From: Patescibacteria group bacterium
GTDB taxonomy: Bacteria > Patescibacteriota > Minisyncoccia > Phycocordibacterales > Phycocordibacteraceae
Assembly (NCBI GenBank): GCA_018969385.1
Contig: JAGWYL010000006.1
Coordinates: 1-43,391 of the forward strand
Reading direction: 5' to 3'
DNA: 43,391 nt
Shown here: positions 8,670 to 15,808 of the stretch, in pieces
How positions within the stretch are numbered: position 1 is the stretch's first letter
Layout of the letters: the number at the start of each line of letters is the position of its first letter
Program-made: the position numbers and the translations under genes
The notes under the pieces: model-generated
The model's database searches: none
Told to the model about the DNA's origin: nothing
The model's input: only the letters and a program-made list of their open reading frames with translations

Positions 8670-8831
8670 TCACGGAGCCGCGTTCGCCGACACGTGACGG
8701 TTCTGCTCGTACTGTACGATTGCCCCGATTACGGGAATCGCCGCAAAGAAAACGATTCCCGAGATGACAAGGATCGCAAGCGGCACCCAGGGGCTTCCCG
8801 ACCCGCCCGTATCCGAATCGTCGTCATGCAT
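8670..8831 (-). CDS. Small single-span membrane protein
   Basis: A 53-residue protein beginning MHDDDSDTGGSG, with one hydrophobic helix (about 15-38, AILVISGIVFFAAIPVIGAI) and a short polar tail. The track start at 8870 is rejected because the ATG at 8831 has GGAGG 6 nt upstream. It follows rmuC on the minus strand with a gap of about 47 nt. No family is recognised. Confidence 0.65.
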   Translation of the reverse strand: MHDDDSDTGGSGSPWVPLAILVISGIVFFAAIPVIGAIVQYEQNRHVSANAAP

Positions 8832-8878
8832 TGAAGACCTCCGATGCTCCCCGCACTCGCACCCGCACATTCTACACG

Positions 8879-9940
8879 CTATTCCTCGACCGAAAGCGGC
8901 TTATCCAGAGTCGCCGGTTCGATGCCGATGCGCGTCTCCGCGATGCGGTAGATGTCCTTATCTATCTTCCCGAGCTCCTTGTATCCGCTATTGAAATGGG
9001 AAACGGTGGTGCTAAGCGAGCCGCCGAGCTTCTTGTAGAACTCCTCGTACTTGCCCATGTGCTTCCCGAGCTCGCCGACGCGCTTCTGGATGTCTTCGGC
9101 GCGCTTTTCTATCTCCATCGCCTTCAGTCCCTGCATCACGGTCTGGAGATACGCGAGGAATGACGTCGGCGAGACGATGATGACCTTGTACTTCCCCGCC
9201 GCTCTCTGGATGAGATTGTCTTCCTCGCTCGCGCCCACCTGGTTCGTGAGGAGGTCGTAGTAGATGGCTTCCGAAGGGATGAACATGAACGCGAAATCCA
9301 TGGTCTTCTCTTCCGGACGGATATACTTGGCGGTCTCCTGGATGCGGAGCTTGAGGTCGTTCACGAACGCCTTTTCGAGCGCGGGCTTCTCGCTCTCCGG
9401 CGCAGAGACGAGGCGGTTGTAATTCTCAAGCGAGAATTTCGAATCGACCGGTACGACCTTGTCGTTCACGAATACCGCCGCGTCCACGATTTCCCCATTC
9501 TCGAACGGGTACTGTATCTGGTACATGCCGGGCGGGAGCACGTTCTTCAAGACGGTCTCAAGGTAGTACTCGCCGAGCACCCCGCGCTGTTTCGGATTCT
9601 TCAGGATGTCCTGGAGCCCCTTCAGCTGCTCGGCGAAACTCTGCGTCTGCCGGCCGATTTCCTTCACGCTCGTCACTTCCTGCGTTATCTCCTTTATGAG
9701 CCGCGAACTTTCCGAGAACTGCCGGTGCGCGTTCTCCTGCATCTGCTTCGAAGACTCCGAGACGCGCGCGTCAAGCGACTTGCCGAGTTCCTGCATCTGC
9801 TGCTGCAGGAGGAGAAGGCTGTCGGACGGCTGGGCTATCGCCGCATTCTGCCGCCGGAGCCAGCCGAAGACGATGGCGAGCCCGGCGGCCTGCACGATGA
9901 CGAGCGCGGCGATGATGAGGAGGATGGTGAGCGGAGTCAT
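8879..9940 (-). CDS. rmuC: RmuC family DNA recombination protein
   Basis: RmuC proteins are nuclease-fold proteins linked to suppression of inverted-repeat rearrangement in E. coli. This 353-residue protein has an N-terminal membrane helix (LTILLIIAALVIVQAAGL), a coiled-coil region with LLLLQQQMQELGKSLDAR, and the conserved RmuC domain with KGLQDILKNPKQRG, VPVDSKFSLENY and FIPSEAIYYDLL. The ATG at 9940 puts the helix at the N-terminus; the track start (10024) adds 28 unlikely residues. In a window rich in long inverted repeats, its presence is notable. Confidence 0.93.
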   Translation of the reverse strand: MTPLTILLIIAALVIVQAAGLAIVFGWLRRQNAAIAQPSDSLLLLQQQMQELGKSLDARVSESSKQMQENAHRQFSESSRLIKEITQEVTSVKEIGRQTQSFAEQLKGLQDILKNPKQRGVLGEYYLETVLKNVLPPGMYQIQYPFENGEIVDAAVFVNDKVVPVDSKFSLENYNRLVSAPESEKPALEKAFVNDLKLRIQETAKYIRPEEKTMDFAFMFIPSEAIYYDLLTNQVGASEEDNLIQRAAGKYKVIIVSPTSFLAYLQTVMQGLKAMEIEKRAEDIQKRVGELGKHMGKYEEFYKKLGGSLSTTVSHFNSGYKELGKIDKDIYRIAETRIGIEPATLDKPLSVEE

Positions 9941-10064
9941 ACCAGACAGCTTACTGGCAAGAGAGCCGAGTGACAAACGCAATAGTATGCGTTTGCCCGA
10001 GGCGAACGCCGCCAGCAACCCCAAAAGGGTTACAGCGCACAGCGTACAGGCATGAGAACGGGGA

Positions 10065-10093
10065 TTGAAGCTGGCAGCTCGAAGCTGTACGCT
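10065..10093 (+). promoter_or_regulatory. Candidate promoter for the GatB/YqeY gene
   Basis: TTGAAG, a 17-nt spacer and TACGCT lie just before the 10107 ATG. The rest of the 9941-10106 gap holds short inverted repeats and no gene. Confidence 0.4.
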
Positions 10094-10106
10094 GTAAGCT
10101 ATTCAT

Positions 10107-10562
10107 ATGACCATCCACGAAACCCTGAAGAAAGCCATCCCCGACGCCATGCGCGCTAAGGATGAAGTGAAGCTCCGCACGCTGCGTTCCCTCGTGACCG
10201 CGATGACGAACGAAGTGGTCGCGAAGAAGAGGAAGCCCGATGAGTTCCTCACGGACGAAGAAGCCGTCGCCGTCCTGAAGCGCGCGGCAAGCCAGCGCAA
10301 GGACTCCGTCGAGCAATTCGAGAAGGCCGGACGAAACGACCTCGCGGAGCCGGAACAGGCGGAGCTCGCCATCATTGACGGCTACCTCCCCGCCATGATG
10401 CCTCGCGAAGAGATTGAGGCCATCGCGAAGGCGAAGATGGCTGAGCTCGGCGTCTCCGGCAAGCAGGACGCCGGCAAGTTCATCGGCGCGCTCATGAAGG
10501 AGCTCAAGGGCAAGGCGGACGGCGGGGTGGTGAAAGCGGTCGTGGATACATTGCTTACATAG
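10107..10562 (+). CDS. GatB/YqeY domain-containing protein
   Basis: A 151-residue free-standing YqeY-type protein, related to the C-terminal tRNA-binding domain of GatB. Typical features are MTIHETLKKAIPDAMRAKD, LRSLVTAM, and the paired C-terminal repeats YLPAMMPREEIEAIAK and KFIGALMKELKGKADGG. It probably binds tRNA or an amidotransferase partner; the exact role is not established. No Shine-Dalgarno sequence is visible and the predicted transcription start is close to the ATG. Confidence 0.93.
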   Translation: MTIHETLKKAIPDAMRAKDEVKLRTLRSLVTAMTNEVVAKKRKPDEFLTDEEAVAVLKRAASQRKDSVEQFEKAGRNDLAEPEQAELAIIDGYLPAMMPREEIEAIAKAKMAELGVSGKQDAGKFIGALMKELKGKADGGVVKAVVDTLLT

Positions 10563-10579
10563 CATTTTCGTGGCATTAT
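10551..10579 (+). promoter_or_regulatory. Candidate promoter for the 96-aa gene
   Basis: TTGCTT, a 17-nt spacer and CATTAT overlap the end of the GatB/YqeY gene, about 28 nt before the next ATG. Confidence 0.4.
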
Positions 10580-10606
10580 GAATACGGAGCTTACGGGACG
10601 TCTGAT

Positions 10607-10897
10607 ATGAAAATCACACCTGAAAGCGCAGGGCTCCTCTTCCCCGAAATCCGCATCGTCGAGGAAGATGACCCGAACACGGTGACGCTCAAGCCTCATC
10701 CGGCGATGATCGTCACCTATGCCCGCGACCCGGAAACGGGAGCGGTTTCCGCGGGAGAACTGCGGACCGACCCTTCCATGAGGGACACCATCGGCGACCC
10801 GACCGGCTATATCGGGAAGCAGTGGCGGTCCCGCACGGACGCCGTCGCGAAGAAGTACTTCGACCAGCATCCTCCGCAGCGGCTCGCCGCGGAGTAA
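10607..10897 (+). CDS. Hypothetical soluble protein, 96 aa
   Basis: Unrecognised, charged, soluble protein (MKITPESAGLLFPEIRIVEE...). It has no membrane segment, cysteine pair or catalytic motif that I can identify. Codon use fits the neighbours, and it precedes another hypothetical gene by 23 nt, suggesting a shared transcript. Confidence 0.6.
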   Translation: MKITPESAGLLFPEIRIVEEDDPNTVTLKPHPAMIVTYARDPETGAVSAGELRTDPSMRDTIGDPTGYIGKQWRSRTDAVAKKYFDQHPPQRLAAE

Positions 10898-10920
10898 CGC
10901 AAACGGAAAGGAGGTGCGCT

Positions 10921-11310
10921 ATGCCTGTGCCGATTGACATCTGGCGCCTTGCACGCGCCTACCGGTACGTGCACAAGAATCACAAGATATCGCGCGAGCA
11001 TCGGCTGAAGTATCGCGACAGCTACGAGATACTCGCGCGCATGTTCGATTACCGCCAGGGCGGCATGAGATATCACGCGGCCATGCAGCGCGCCGCTCAT
11101 GAACAGCCTGGCGTAGGCGTTTCGCGCGAGGCGTACCACCGGAAGATCATGAGCCGGTACGGGTACCTCACGAAGAAAGCCATGGAGGCACGAGGATTGG
11201 AGACTCCGAAAGGACTCGATCCGATTCCCGAACCCGTCGTACCCGTTCGTATCAGCTGCGACGAACGCGGACAATATGGTTTTTTAGACGACGACTGGGG
11301 CGGAACCTGA
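10921..11310 (+). CDS. Hypothetical basic protein, 129 aa
   Basis: Unrecognised protein starting MPVPIDIWRLARAYRYV. It is rich in Arg, Tyr and His in its first 100 residues and has an acidic end (DDDWGGT). The start at 10921 is fixed by AAAGGAGG a few nt upstream; the track start (10822) would overlap the previous gene. The terminator hairpin begins inside the last codons. A nucleic-acid-binding role is possible from charge but is not shown. Confidence 0.65.
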   Translation: MPVPIDIWRLARAYRYVHKNHKISREHRLKYRDSYEILARMFDYRQGGMRYHAAMQRAAHEQPGVGVSREAYHRKIMSRYGYLTKKAMEARGLETPKGLDPIPEPVVPVRISCDERGQYGFLDDDWGGT

Positions 11311-11331
11311 CGGTTCCGCCCCTTGCTTTTT
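11297..11331 (+). terminator. Intrinsic terminator
   Basis: An 11-bp perfect stem (GGGGCGGAACC and complement) with a TGAC loop is followed by TTGCTTTTTAT. It overlaps the 3' end of the 129-aa gene. Confidence 0.9.
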
Positions 11332-11350
11332 ATATAGTGCGTGCGATAAT
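11323..11350 (+). promoter_or_regulatory. Promoter built on the terminator T tract
   Basis: TTGCTT (11323-11328) within the T tract and GATAAT (11345-11350), 16-nt spacer, upstream of the 107-aa gene. Confidence 0.55.
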
Positions 11351-11401
11351 TCTAACGGAGTTGGGTAATGTGTGGGCACAATCCTGTTAATGGAGAGGCT
11401 C

Positions 11402-11725
11402 ATGAAAGTTGGAACTATCGAATACACCGGCGGGGACGCTGCCGGGGTGCGGAAGCTCACCGCGCGACTGTTCGGAGGCGCGAACCTTCCGGCAGTATCG
11501 TTCAGCGATATCAGCAGGGCGCTTGGCAACAGCGAACCGGCGTTTCCCGGGAGCTCAAGCAAGCGCATCCGCTGCGAGTCGTCGCCGGCCGGTGATGCAA
11601 AGCTCCACATCAACGTCGAGGGAGCGAGTGATGCCGACATGCTCGACCTTGCGACGAAGCTGGCCGCGGTAATCGCGGAAAAACTGGGGTATTCGATGAC
11701 GGTCACGAAGCAAACGCTTCAGTGA
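11402..11725 (+). CDS. Hypothetical protein, 107 aa
   Basis: Unrecognised soluble protein (MKVGTIEYTGGDAAGV...). A Ser/Gly-containing middle is followed by a helix-forming end (DADMLDLATKLAAVIAEKLG). The ATG at 11402 has GGAGAGG just upstream, so the earlier track start (11372) is rejected. It has its own promoter and terminator, so it is monocistronic. Confidence 0.65.
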   Translation: MKVGTIEYTGGDAAGVRKLTARLFGGANLPAVSFSDISRALGNSEPAFPGSSSKRIRCESSPAGDAKLHINVEGASDADMLDLATKLAAVIAEKLGYSMTVTKQTLQ

Positions 11726-11788
11726 CCACGACCGCCACGGAAGGGGTATGCATCGCGAACGCGATGCGCCCTATCCTGGTGGTCTTTT
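11724..11788 (+). terminator. Branched terminator hairpin
   Basis: The outer stem GACCAC/GTGGTC encloses an inner GCATCGC/GCGATGC hairpin and is followed by TTTTATTTT. It begins at the stop codon of the 107-aa gene. Confidence 0.75.
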
Positions 11789-11809
11789 ATTTTCTATGGT
11801 CCGCCCGCC

Positions 11810-13573
11810 CTATCCGAACGTGAGCGTATACGCTTGCAGTCCCGGCGAGAGCGCCTTAAGGAACAGCGTATGCTCTCCGGCTCCGGGATTCGCCACCACG
11901 TGATAGAGCCGGCTCTCCCCCACCGTGAGCACGCCGTCCTTCACGTCCGCTCCTGCCGCGCTCCCGATTGGCGCGCCATCCTGGAGCACCTCGATGCGCG
12001 TGCCCGAAAGCGCACCGCTTGCGACGAAGTACACGTCCTTCGCCTTGTAGGTATAGGACACCGTCGCTCCCGCGCTTGCACCGGCTGATTCACTCGCGAA
12101 GTCCCACGTCCCGCCTAGGTAAAGCTCATTCGCGCCGGTCGAGTCGGGAATCGTAAGCGTCTCCACGCCAAGCTTCCCTTGCGTTCCGTTCGCGAGATAT
12201 TCGTTACGCTCCGCGCCGAAGTACGTTTCCGGACTGCCCACGCCGGAGAGATTCGCCGGAGCAACGCCGACCGTCGAGGTCGCGACCGTATCCGGCGCGC
12301 CCATGCGCGCGGCGCGTTCCGCCAGGGCTGCCTGTATCGCCGCTTCCGTTTCCGCATACCCGCCCTCGCCCACATGGTCGTGCACGACGAATCCGTCCAT
12401 GTCTACGAGGTACTCGTGCGGCCAGTACGAGTTCTGATAGGCGTTCCAGGTCTTGTATTCGTTATCAAGCACGACCGGGTACGTGATGCCGAACCGCTTG
12501 AGCGCGGCCGAGACATTCGCCTCCACGTGCTCGAACGCGAACTCCGGCGTATGAACCCCGATGATGACGAATCCCTGGTCCTTATACTTCCGGTACCACG
12601 CCTCAAGGTACGGGAGCGTCCGTTCGCAGTTGATGCAGGAGTATGTCCAGAAGTCAACGAGCACCACCTTGCCGCGAAGGCTCTTGAGCGTGACGGGCTT
12701 TCCGTCCGTGTTGAGATAGCCGTCCGGCGAGACGAGCTCCGGCGCCTGCTGATACTGCGCCGATTTTTCTGCGAGGGTACGCATCGCGGGCGCATGCGCC
12801 GTCGTTCCCGCGTCGGTCGAACTCGCCATGGCTTCCGGCGACGAAGACGCGGACGCAGGAGACGGAAGGAGATGTTCCTCCAGCTTCGTCGCATCGAAGA
12901 GGTCGTACAAGGGCGCCTCCACCCTTGCGAGCGTACCGGTGACGATGAGCACCGCGAGCGCCATGAAGATTATGCCGAGCCCTTTCCGGAACCAGCCGTT
13001 CGGATCCGCGGCGATGGAGAGCATGTCCATGAGCCGCTGCCCCGCGACCGCTATGACGAAGAGGAAGATGCAGAGCCCGAGTATGTACGCGAGGATGTCT
13101 GCTACGCCCGCGGCAAAGGAGACGGGCAGCACGCTCGCAAGCACGACGAAGTACGTGGGGCTGCACGTGGAGAAGACGGGGCCGAGGGCGGCGCCCACGA
13201 CGACGTCGCCCCAGAAGCTCTGCTTCAGGTACCCGCGTGAGAGGAGCTTGTTCGAATCGCGATTCGCCTTCGCCGCTCCCGGAACAAGGTCCCAGAAATG
13301 CGGGAACAGGAAGAAGATGCCGACGAGCATGAGTATGCTGCCGGAAAGCCAGTTCCATGCCGCCGCGGGCACCGCGATGAAGACGGTCGATACCTTGAGG
13401 AGGAACGTGAATGCGAAGACGGAGATGCCAAGCGATACCGTGACCGTGAACGCGCGCTTCGCGCTCTTCCCTCCCGCAAGCGAGCCGCCCACGATGACGG
13501 GTAGCAGGGGCAACACGCACGGCGTAAGTACCGTGAGCATGCCCGCAAGGAACGCAACGAAAAGGAGCGCCAT
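11810..13573 (-). CDS. dipZ: DipZ-type CcdA-thioredoxin fusion protein
   Basis: Thiol-disulfide transporter fusion (587 aa). The N-terminal CcdA/DsbD-like domain (about 1-215) has six membrane helices with PCVLP and STCSPTY, the two cysteines that pass electrons across the membrane. A low-complexity Ala/Ser linker follows. The extracytoplasmic TlpA/AhpC-like thioredoxin domain (about 275-420) holds the active site CINC in WTYSCINCERT. The C-terminal beta-rich domain resembles the module seen after thioredoxin in DipZ proteins. It would keep secreted thiols or an oxidant-detoxifying partner reduced. A Met-rich anchored protein is encoded just upstream on the same strand. Confidence 0.9.
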   Translation of the reverse strand: MALLFVAFLAGMLTVLTPCVLPLLPVIVGGSLAGGKSAKRAFTVTVSLGISVFAFTFLLKVSTVFIAVPAAAWNWLSGSILMLVGIFFLFPHFWDLVPGAAKANRDSNKLLSRGYLKQSFWGDVVVGAALGPVFSTCSPTYFVVLASVLPVSFAAGVADILAYILGLCIFLFVIAVAGQRLMDMLSIAADPNGWFRKGLGIIFMALAVLIVTGTLARVEAPLYDLFDATKLEEHLLPSPASASSSPEAMASSTDAGTTAHAPAMRTLAEKSAQYQQAPELVSPDGYLNTDGKPVTLKSLRGKVVLVDFWTYSCINCERTLPYLEAWYRKYKDQGFVIIGVHTPEFAFEHVEANVSAALKRFGITYPVVLDNEYKTWNAYQNSYWPHEYLVDMDGFVVHDHVGEGGYAETEAAIQAALAERAARMGAPDTVATSTVGVAPANLSGVGSPETYFGAERNEYLANGTQGKLGVETLTIPDSTGANELYLGGTWDFASESAGASAGATVSYTYKAKDVYFVASGALSGTRIEVLQDGAPIGSAAGADVKDGVLTVGESRLYHVVANPGAGEHTLFLKALSPGLQAYTLTFG

Positions 13574-13602
13574 ATGATTTCAGGGGTTAAGAATGTATCT
13601 CT

Positions 13603-13648
13603 CCGCCATCTCGCTTTTTGTCCTATAGGACGAAAAGCGAGATGGCGG
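13603..13648. repeat. Long hairpin between dipZ and the Met-rich gene
   Basis: A 16-bp arm (CCGCCATCTCGCTTTT) pairs perfectly with its complement, and an inner GTCC-TATA-GGAC extends the stem. It lies after the Met-rich gene in minus orientation and may terminate it or reduce read-through into dipZ. Confidence 0.75.
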
Positions 13649-13669
13649 CGGAAATTCAAAATTCATGCG

Positions 13670-13948
13670 CTACTGGTGCATCGAGGCACCCGTCGTGGCG
13701 TCGTTCGAAGCCGGCATCGTGTCGTGCGTCATAGTATCCGAACTCGTGGTCATGGTGCCGGTAGCCATCGCATTGTCCCGCGTCATGGAGCCGGAAGAGC
13801 TTACTGCGCTGTCATGCGCGGTCTCCCCTGTCATCGTTCCTTCCTGCGCCATGGCGTCGTCCTTCTGGGAGGGATGCGCGAAGTAGTACGCGCCGCCTGC
13901 GATGATGACGAGCGCTCCAATGCCGATAAGCCAGTTCGTGCTCTTCAT
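13670..13948 (-). CDS. Met-rich membrane-anchored secreted protein
   Basis: A 92-residue protein with an N-terminal helix (LIGIGALVIIAGGAYYFA) as signal anchor. The rest is a low-complexity outside segment rich in Met, Asp, Thr, Ser and His, with repeated MT-type motifs such as TMTTSSDTMTHDTM. Such Met/His/Asp spacing is seen in metal-binding tails, so copper or other metal binding is possible but unproven. It is upstream of dipZ in the same orientation and has a good promoter. Confidence 0.6.
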   Translation of the reverse strand: MKSTNWLIGIGALVIIAGGAYYFAHPSQKDDAMAQEGTMTGETAHDSAVSSSGSMTRDNAMATGTMTTSSDTMTHDTMPASNDATTGASMHQ

Positions 13949-13975
13949 AAATAGCCAGGTTACTGGTACCTAGCT

Positions 13976-14004
13976 ATTGTATTTCGCCCTATTTCAAATG
14001 TAAA
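13976..14004 (-). promoter_or_regulatory. Promoter of the Met-rich anchored protein
   Basis: TTTACA, a 17-nt spacer and TACAAT on the minus strand. An imperfect palindrome (AGGTACC/AACCT) lies between the box and the ATG and could be an operator. Confidence 0.7.
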
Positions 14005-14043
14005 GGAAACTATACACACCTGAAGTCCACATCCTTGTATGCG

Positions 14044-14403
14044 CTACTGATGCCTGCTCGCCCAGGCGCGGGCGACGAGCTTGGCGAAGATGGTGAGGGC
14101 GAGCGCGGCCGGAATCCAGGGGTCTATCGTGTGAGTTACGCCCTGGTAGATGAGGGCCATGGTGAGCACGGCCATGGCGGTGAGGAAGGCCGCGCGGCCT
14201 GCGAGCATGCGGTGCAGCGTCTCGCGTTCGTCTCCCGCCTGCTCCTTGAGCACGAAGCCGCCGTAGACGACGGCGAGAATCGCCGCGACGAAGACCACCA
14301 CCATCTGGGTGGGCGTGGGCATCCAGACCATGAACGGATTCGTAAGGAGTCCGAGCAATGCGACGAGCGCGACCGCGATAAGGTATTCGGCAAAGGTGTT
14401 CAT
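14044..14403 (-). CDS. Four-helix membrane protein paired with XRE regulator
   Basis: A 119-residue protein with about four hydrophobic segments and a short charged loop [20 protein letters not shown] between helices 2 and 3. Small membrane proteins of this build are often found next to short XRE regulators (DUF2178-like arrangement). Its start overlaps the regulator's stop by 4 nt (ATGA), so the two are translated together. Function is unknown. Confidence 0.75.
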   Translation of the reverse strand: MNTFAEYLIAVALVALLGLLTNPFMVWMPTPTQMVVVFVAAILAVVYGGFVLKEQAGDERETLHRMLAGRAAFLTAMAVLTMALIYQGVTHTIDPWIPAALALTIFAKLVARAWASRHQ

Positions 14404-14600
14404 ATGGTGAAAAGCGTTTCTACCGGAACTCGTAATACTTTAGCAAGCGTGAGCGCAAGCGCCACCGAGGGCGCATAGTTCCCCTTCTCTATCGCGATGA
14501 CGGTCTGGCGCGTGACACCGACCTTCCGCGCGAGTTCCTCCTGAGTCAGCCCCGCCCGCGTGCGATGCTCCTGGAGCGTCGTGTGAAGCTTCCCTTTCAT
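14400..14600 (-). CDS. XRE-family transcriptional regulator
   Basis: A 66-residue single helix-turn-helix protein: [20 protein letters not shown] then [20 protein letters not shown], ending VPVETLFTI. It matches the short Cro/C1 (YozG-like) regulators. The track start (14780) is rejected because the ATG at 14600 gives the complete domain. It is followed by an overlapping membrane-protein gene that it probably regulates or senses with. Confidence 0.9.
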   Translation of the reverse strand: MKGKLHTTLQEHRTRAGLTQEELARKVGVTRQTVIAIEKGNYAPSVALALTLAKVLRVPVETLFTI

Positions 14601-14721
14601 GCCGGCATGATAGGTGCGCGCGAACAAAGACACAAGCGAAGGACGCGCGACCGCGGCGTGACTGGCCATTTCGCATTCCTGTGCTAAAGTGTACGTAACG
14701 GCCAGCAGAAAGGAGGCTTTC

Positions 14722-15069
14722 ATGCCTGCGAAACCGTTATTGCTCATTGAGAGTGACGTGGAATGCTCCGTACGGGCCATCTCGCCCGGGAGCGTCTACG
14801 CAGCCATAACCCTCATACTTCTCGAACTTGCCGCCATGATGGGCGTGTATGCCGGGGCACTCCAGATCTGGGGCGCACTCGACAATCTCACGCGGTACGA
14901 ACGCCATTTCCATTCGTACCCTCCGAGCGAGGTGTACTACCTGCTTGCGCACCTGGGACTTTTTTCCCTGTGTTTCGCGCTTGCGATGTACCTCCCCGCG
15001 CGTCTGGTCCGGTTGGGACGCAGGACGTATCGCGTGCATTGCCGCACGACGGAAGGATTCGAGATATAG
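14722..15069 (+). CDS. Small two-helix membrane protein, 115 aa
   Basis: Unrecognised protein with two hydrophobic segments (about 25-50, [20 protein letters not shown]; and about 78-100) separated by a polar loop with Tyr/His/Arg, then a basic tail. The ATG at 14722 has AAGGAGG 7 nt upstream, so the earlier track start is dropped. An extended -10 (TGCTAAAGT, 14682-14690) is a weak promoter candidate. It is divergent from the XRE pair. Confidence 0.65.
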   Translation: MPAKPLLLIESDVECSVRAISPGSVYAAITLILLELAAMMGVYAGALQIWGALDNLTRYERHFHSYPPSEVYYLLAHLGLFSLCFALAMYLPARLVRLGRRTYRVHCRTTEGFEI

Positions 15070-15076
15070 GGTACGG

Positions 15077-15191
15077 CTGCGAACAACGGTTCGCAATCAT
15101 TTGCAGATTTTCAGGCTTCACTTCTCCCGTGCAAGGGTACGCGAGAAGCGCTTCGTCCGAACATTCGCAAAATCCGTTGCGAGCCGTTGTT
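15077..15191. repeat. Inverted repeat after the 115-aa gene
   Basis: AACAACGGTTCGCAA (15077-15091) recurs inverted at 15177-15191 with one mismatch, around an 85-nt centre. The right arm is followed by a T-rich stretch, so it may terminate the upstream gene. Confidence 0.6.
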
Positions 15192-15263
15192 TCATTTTTA
15201 TGAGAAAGAAAAGTTATGCACAGTGTCGCGCATAAAGTTCACAAGACGTGCGCACTTCCCTGC

Positions 15264-15269
15264 TATGCT
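15264..15269 (+). promoter_or_regulatory. Extended -10 promoter of the micro-ORF transcript
   Basis: TGCTATGCT is an extended -10 box. A 7-bp hairpin (GTTGCGC/GCGCAAC) begins at the expected transcription start, about 15276. No good -35 lies at normal spacing. Confidence 0.5.
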
Positions 15270-15315
15270 TTCAGTGTTGCGCTATTAAGAAGCGCAACGG
15301 TAACTCCTACGGCAT

Positions 15316-15363
15316 ATGGCCAAGAAGAAAGCAGCCAAGAAGGCAAAGAAGGCGCGCAAATAG
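15316..15363 (+). CDS. Lysine/alanine-rich micropeptide ORF
   Basis: A 15-codon ORF, MAKKKAAKKAKKARK, ending TAG. It sits between an extended -10 box with a 5' hairpin and a very strong terminator, so a transcript of about 140 nt is likely. The peptide resembles the Lys/Ala-rich tails of histone-like proteins. No Shine-Dalgarno sequence is visible. It could be a DNA- or RNA-binding micropeptide, a leader ORF, or chance coding in a small RNA. Confidence 0.4.
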   Translation: MAKKKAAKKAKKARK

Positions 15364-15377
15364 TTTCAGTGTTTGAA

Positions 15378-15411
15378 GTAACCGGGCGTCCCGCAAGGGA
15401 CGCCCGGTTAC
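15378..15411 (+). terminator. Strong terminator of the micro-ORF transcript
   Basis: A perfect 15-bp stem (GTAACCGGGCGTCCC and complement) with a GCAA tetraloop. The T tract is poor (CGTTTATG), but the stem is very stable. Confidence 0.75.
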
Positions 15412-15427
15412 GTTTATGCCCCGCGCG

Positions 15428-15688
15428 ACCGATTCAGCTGAATCGGTACCCGCGCTTGCTTTCGATTCCCCACGAGGAAGTGTCCTGCCGAATACGGCAG
15501 GCACGCATCGGTCACGTTTCGCTAACCGGATTGCTGCGTGCTCTCGCAATCCGCTAAGCGACGCGACCCCGCCTCGCGGTTTCGCCAGGAGGCGAAACAT
15601 CGCTCCGGCTTTCGATTCCCCGTCGCAAAGCGTGCAGACGCTTTGCTTGGAGTCACCAACGCGAAAACCGCCCGAAGGCGGTTCGCAT
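15428..15688. repeat. Palindrome cluster beside tRNA-Glu
   Basis: This 261-nt stretch has no plausible gene and at least five separate palindromes. They are a perfect 20-bp one centred on CAGCTG (15428-15447), a CTGCCG/CGGCAG hairpin, a CGGATTGC/GCAATCCG hairpin with wider near-complementary flanks, GTTTCGCC/GGCGAAAC, and GCAAAGCG/CGCTTTGC. TTTCGATTCCCC, similar to a tRNA T-arm, occurs twice. The last hairpin joins the tRNA-Glu 3' end. Origin unknown. Confidence 0.6.
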
Positions 15689-15763
15689 TGGTGACTCCAC
15701 GGGGAATCGAACCCCGATTTCCAGCGTGAGAGGCTAGCGTCCTAACCGTTAGACGATGGAGCC
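15689..15763 (-). tRNA. tRNA-Glu(CUC), CCA encoded
   Basis: The 75-nt cloverleaf starts GGCTCCATCGTCTAACGG. Acceptor stem GGCTCCA/TGGAGTC, anticodon loop CTCTCAC giving anticodon CTC (Glu), T-arm GGTTCGATTCC region, discriminator A and an encoded CCA are all seen. Just past the 3' end the acceptor strand and CCA are repeated in inverted orientation, forming a long palindrome. Confidence 0.95.
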
Positions 15764-15808
15764 GAACGACCAGATAGTTATAACAGATACGGGCTAAAAA
15801 TGAAGCGT

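Noticed and set aside
15428-15688. CRISPR array
   Set aside because: The hairpins differ in sequence and spacing; no repeated unit with unique spacers is present here or elsewhere in the window.
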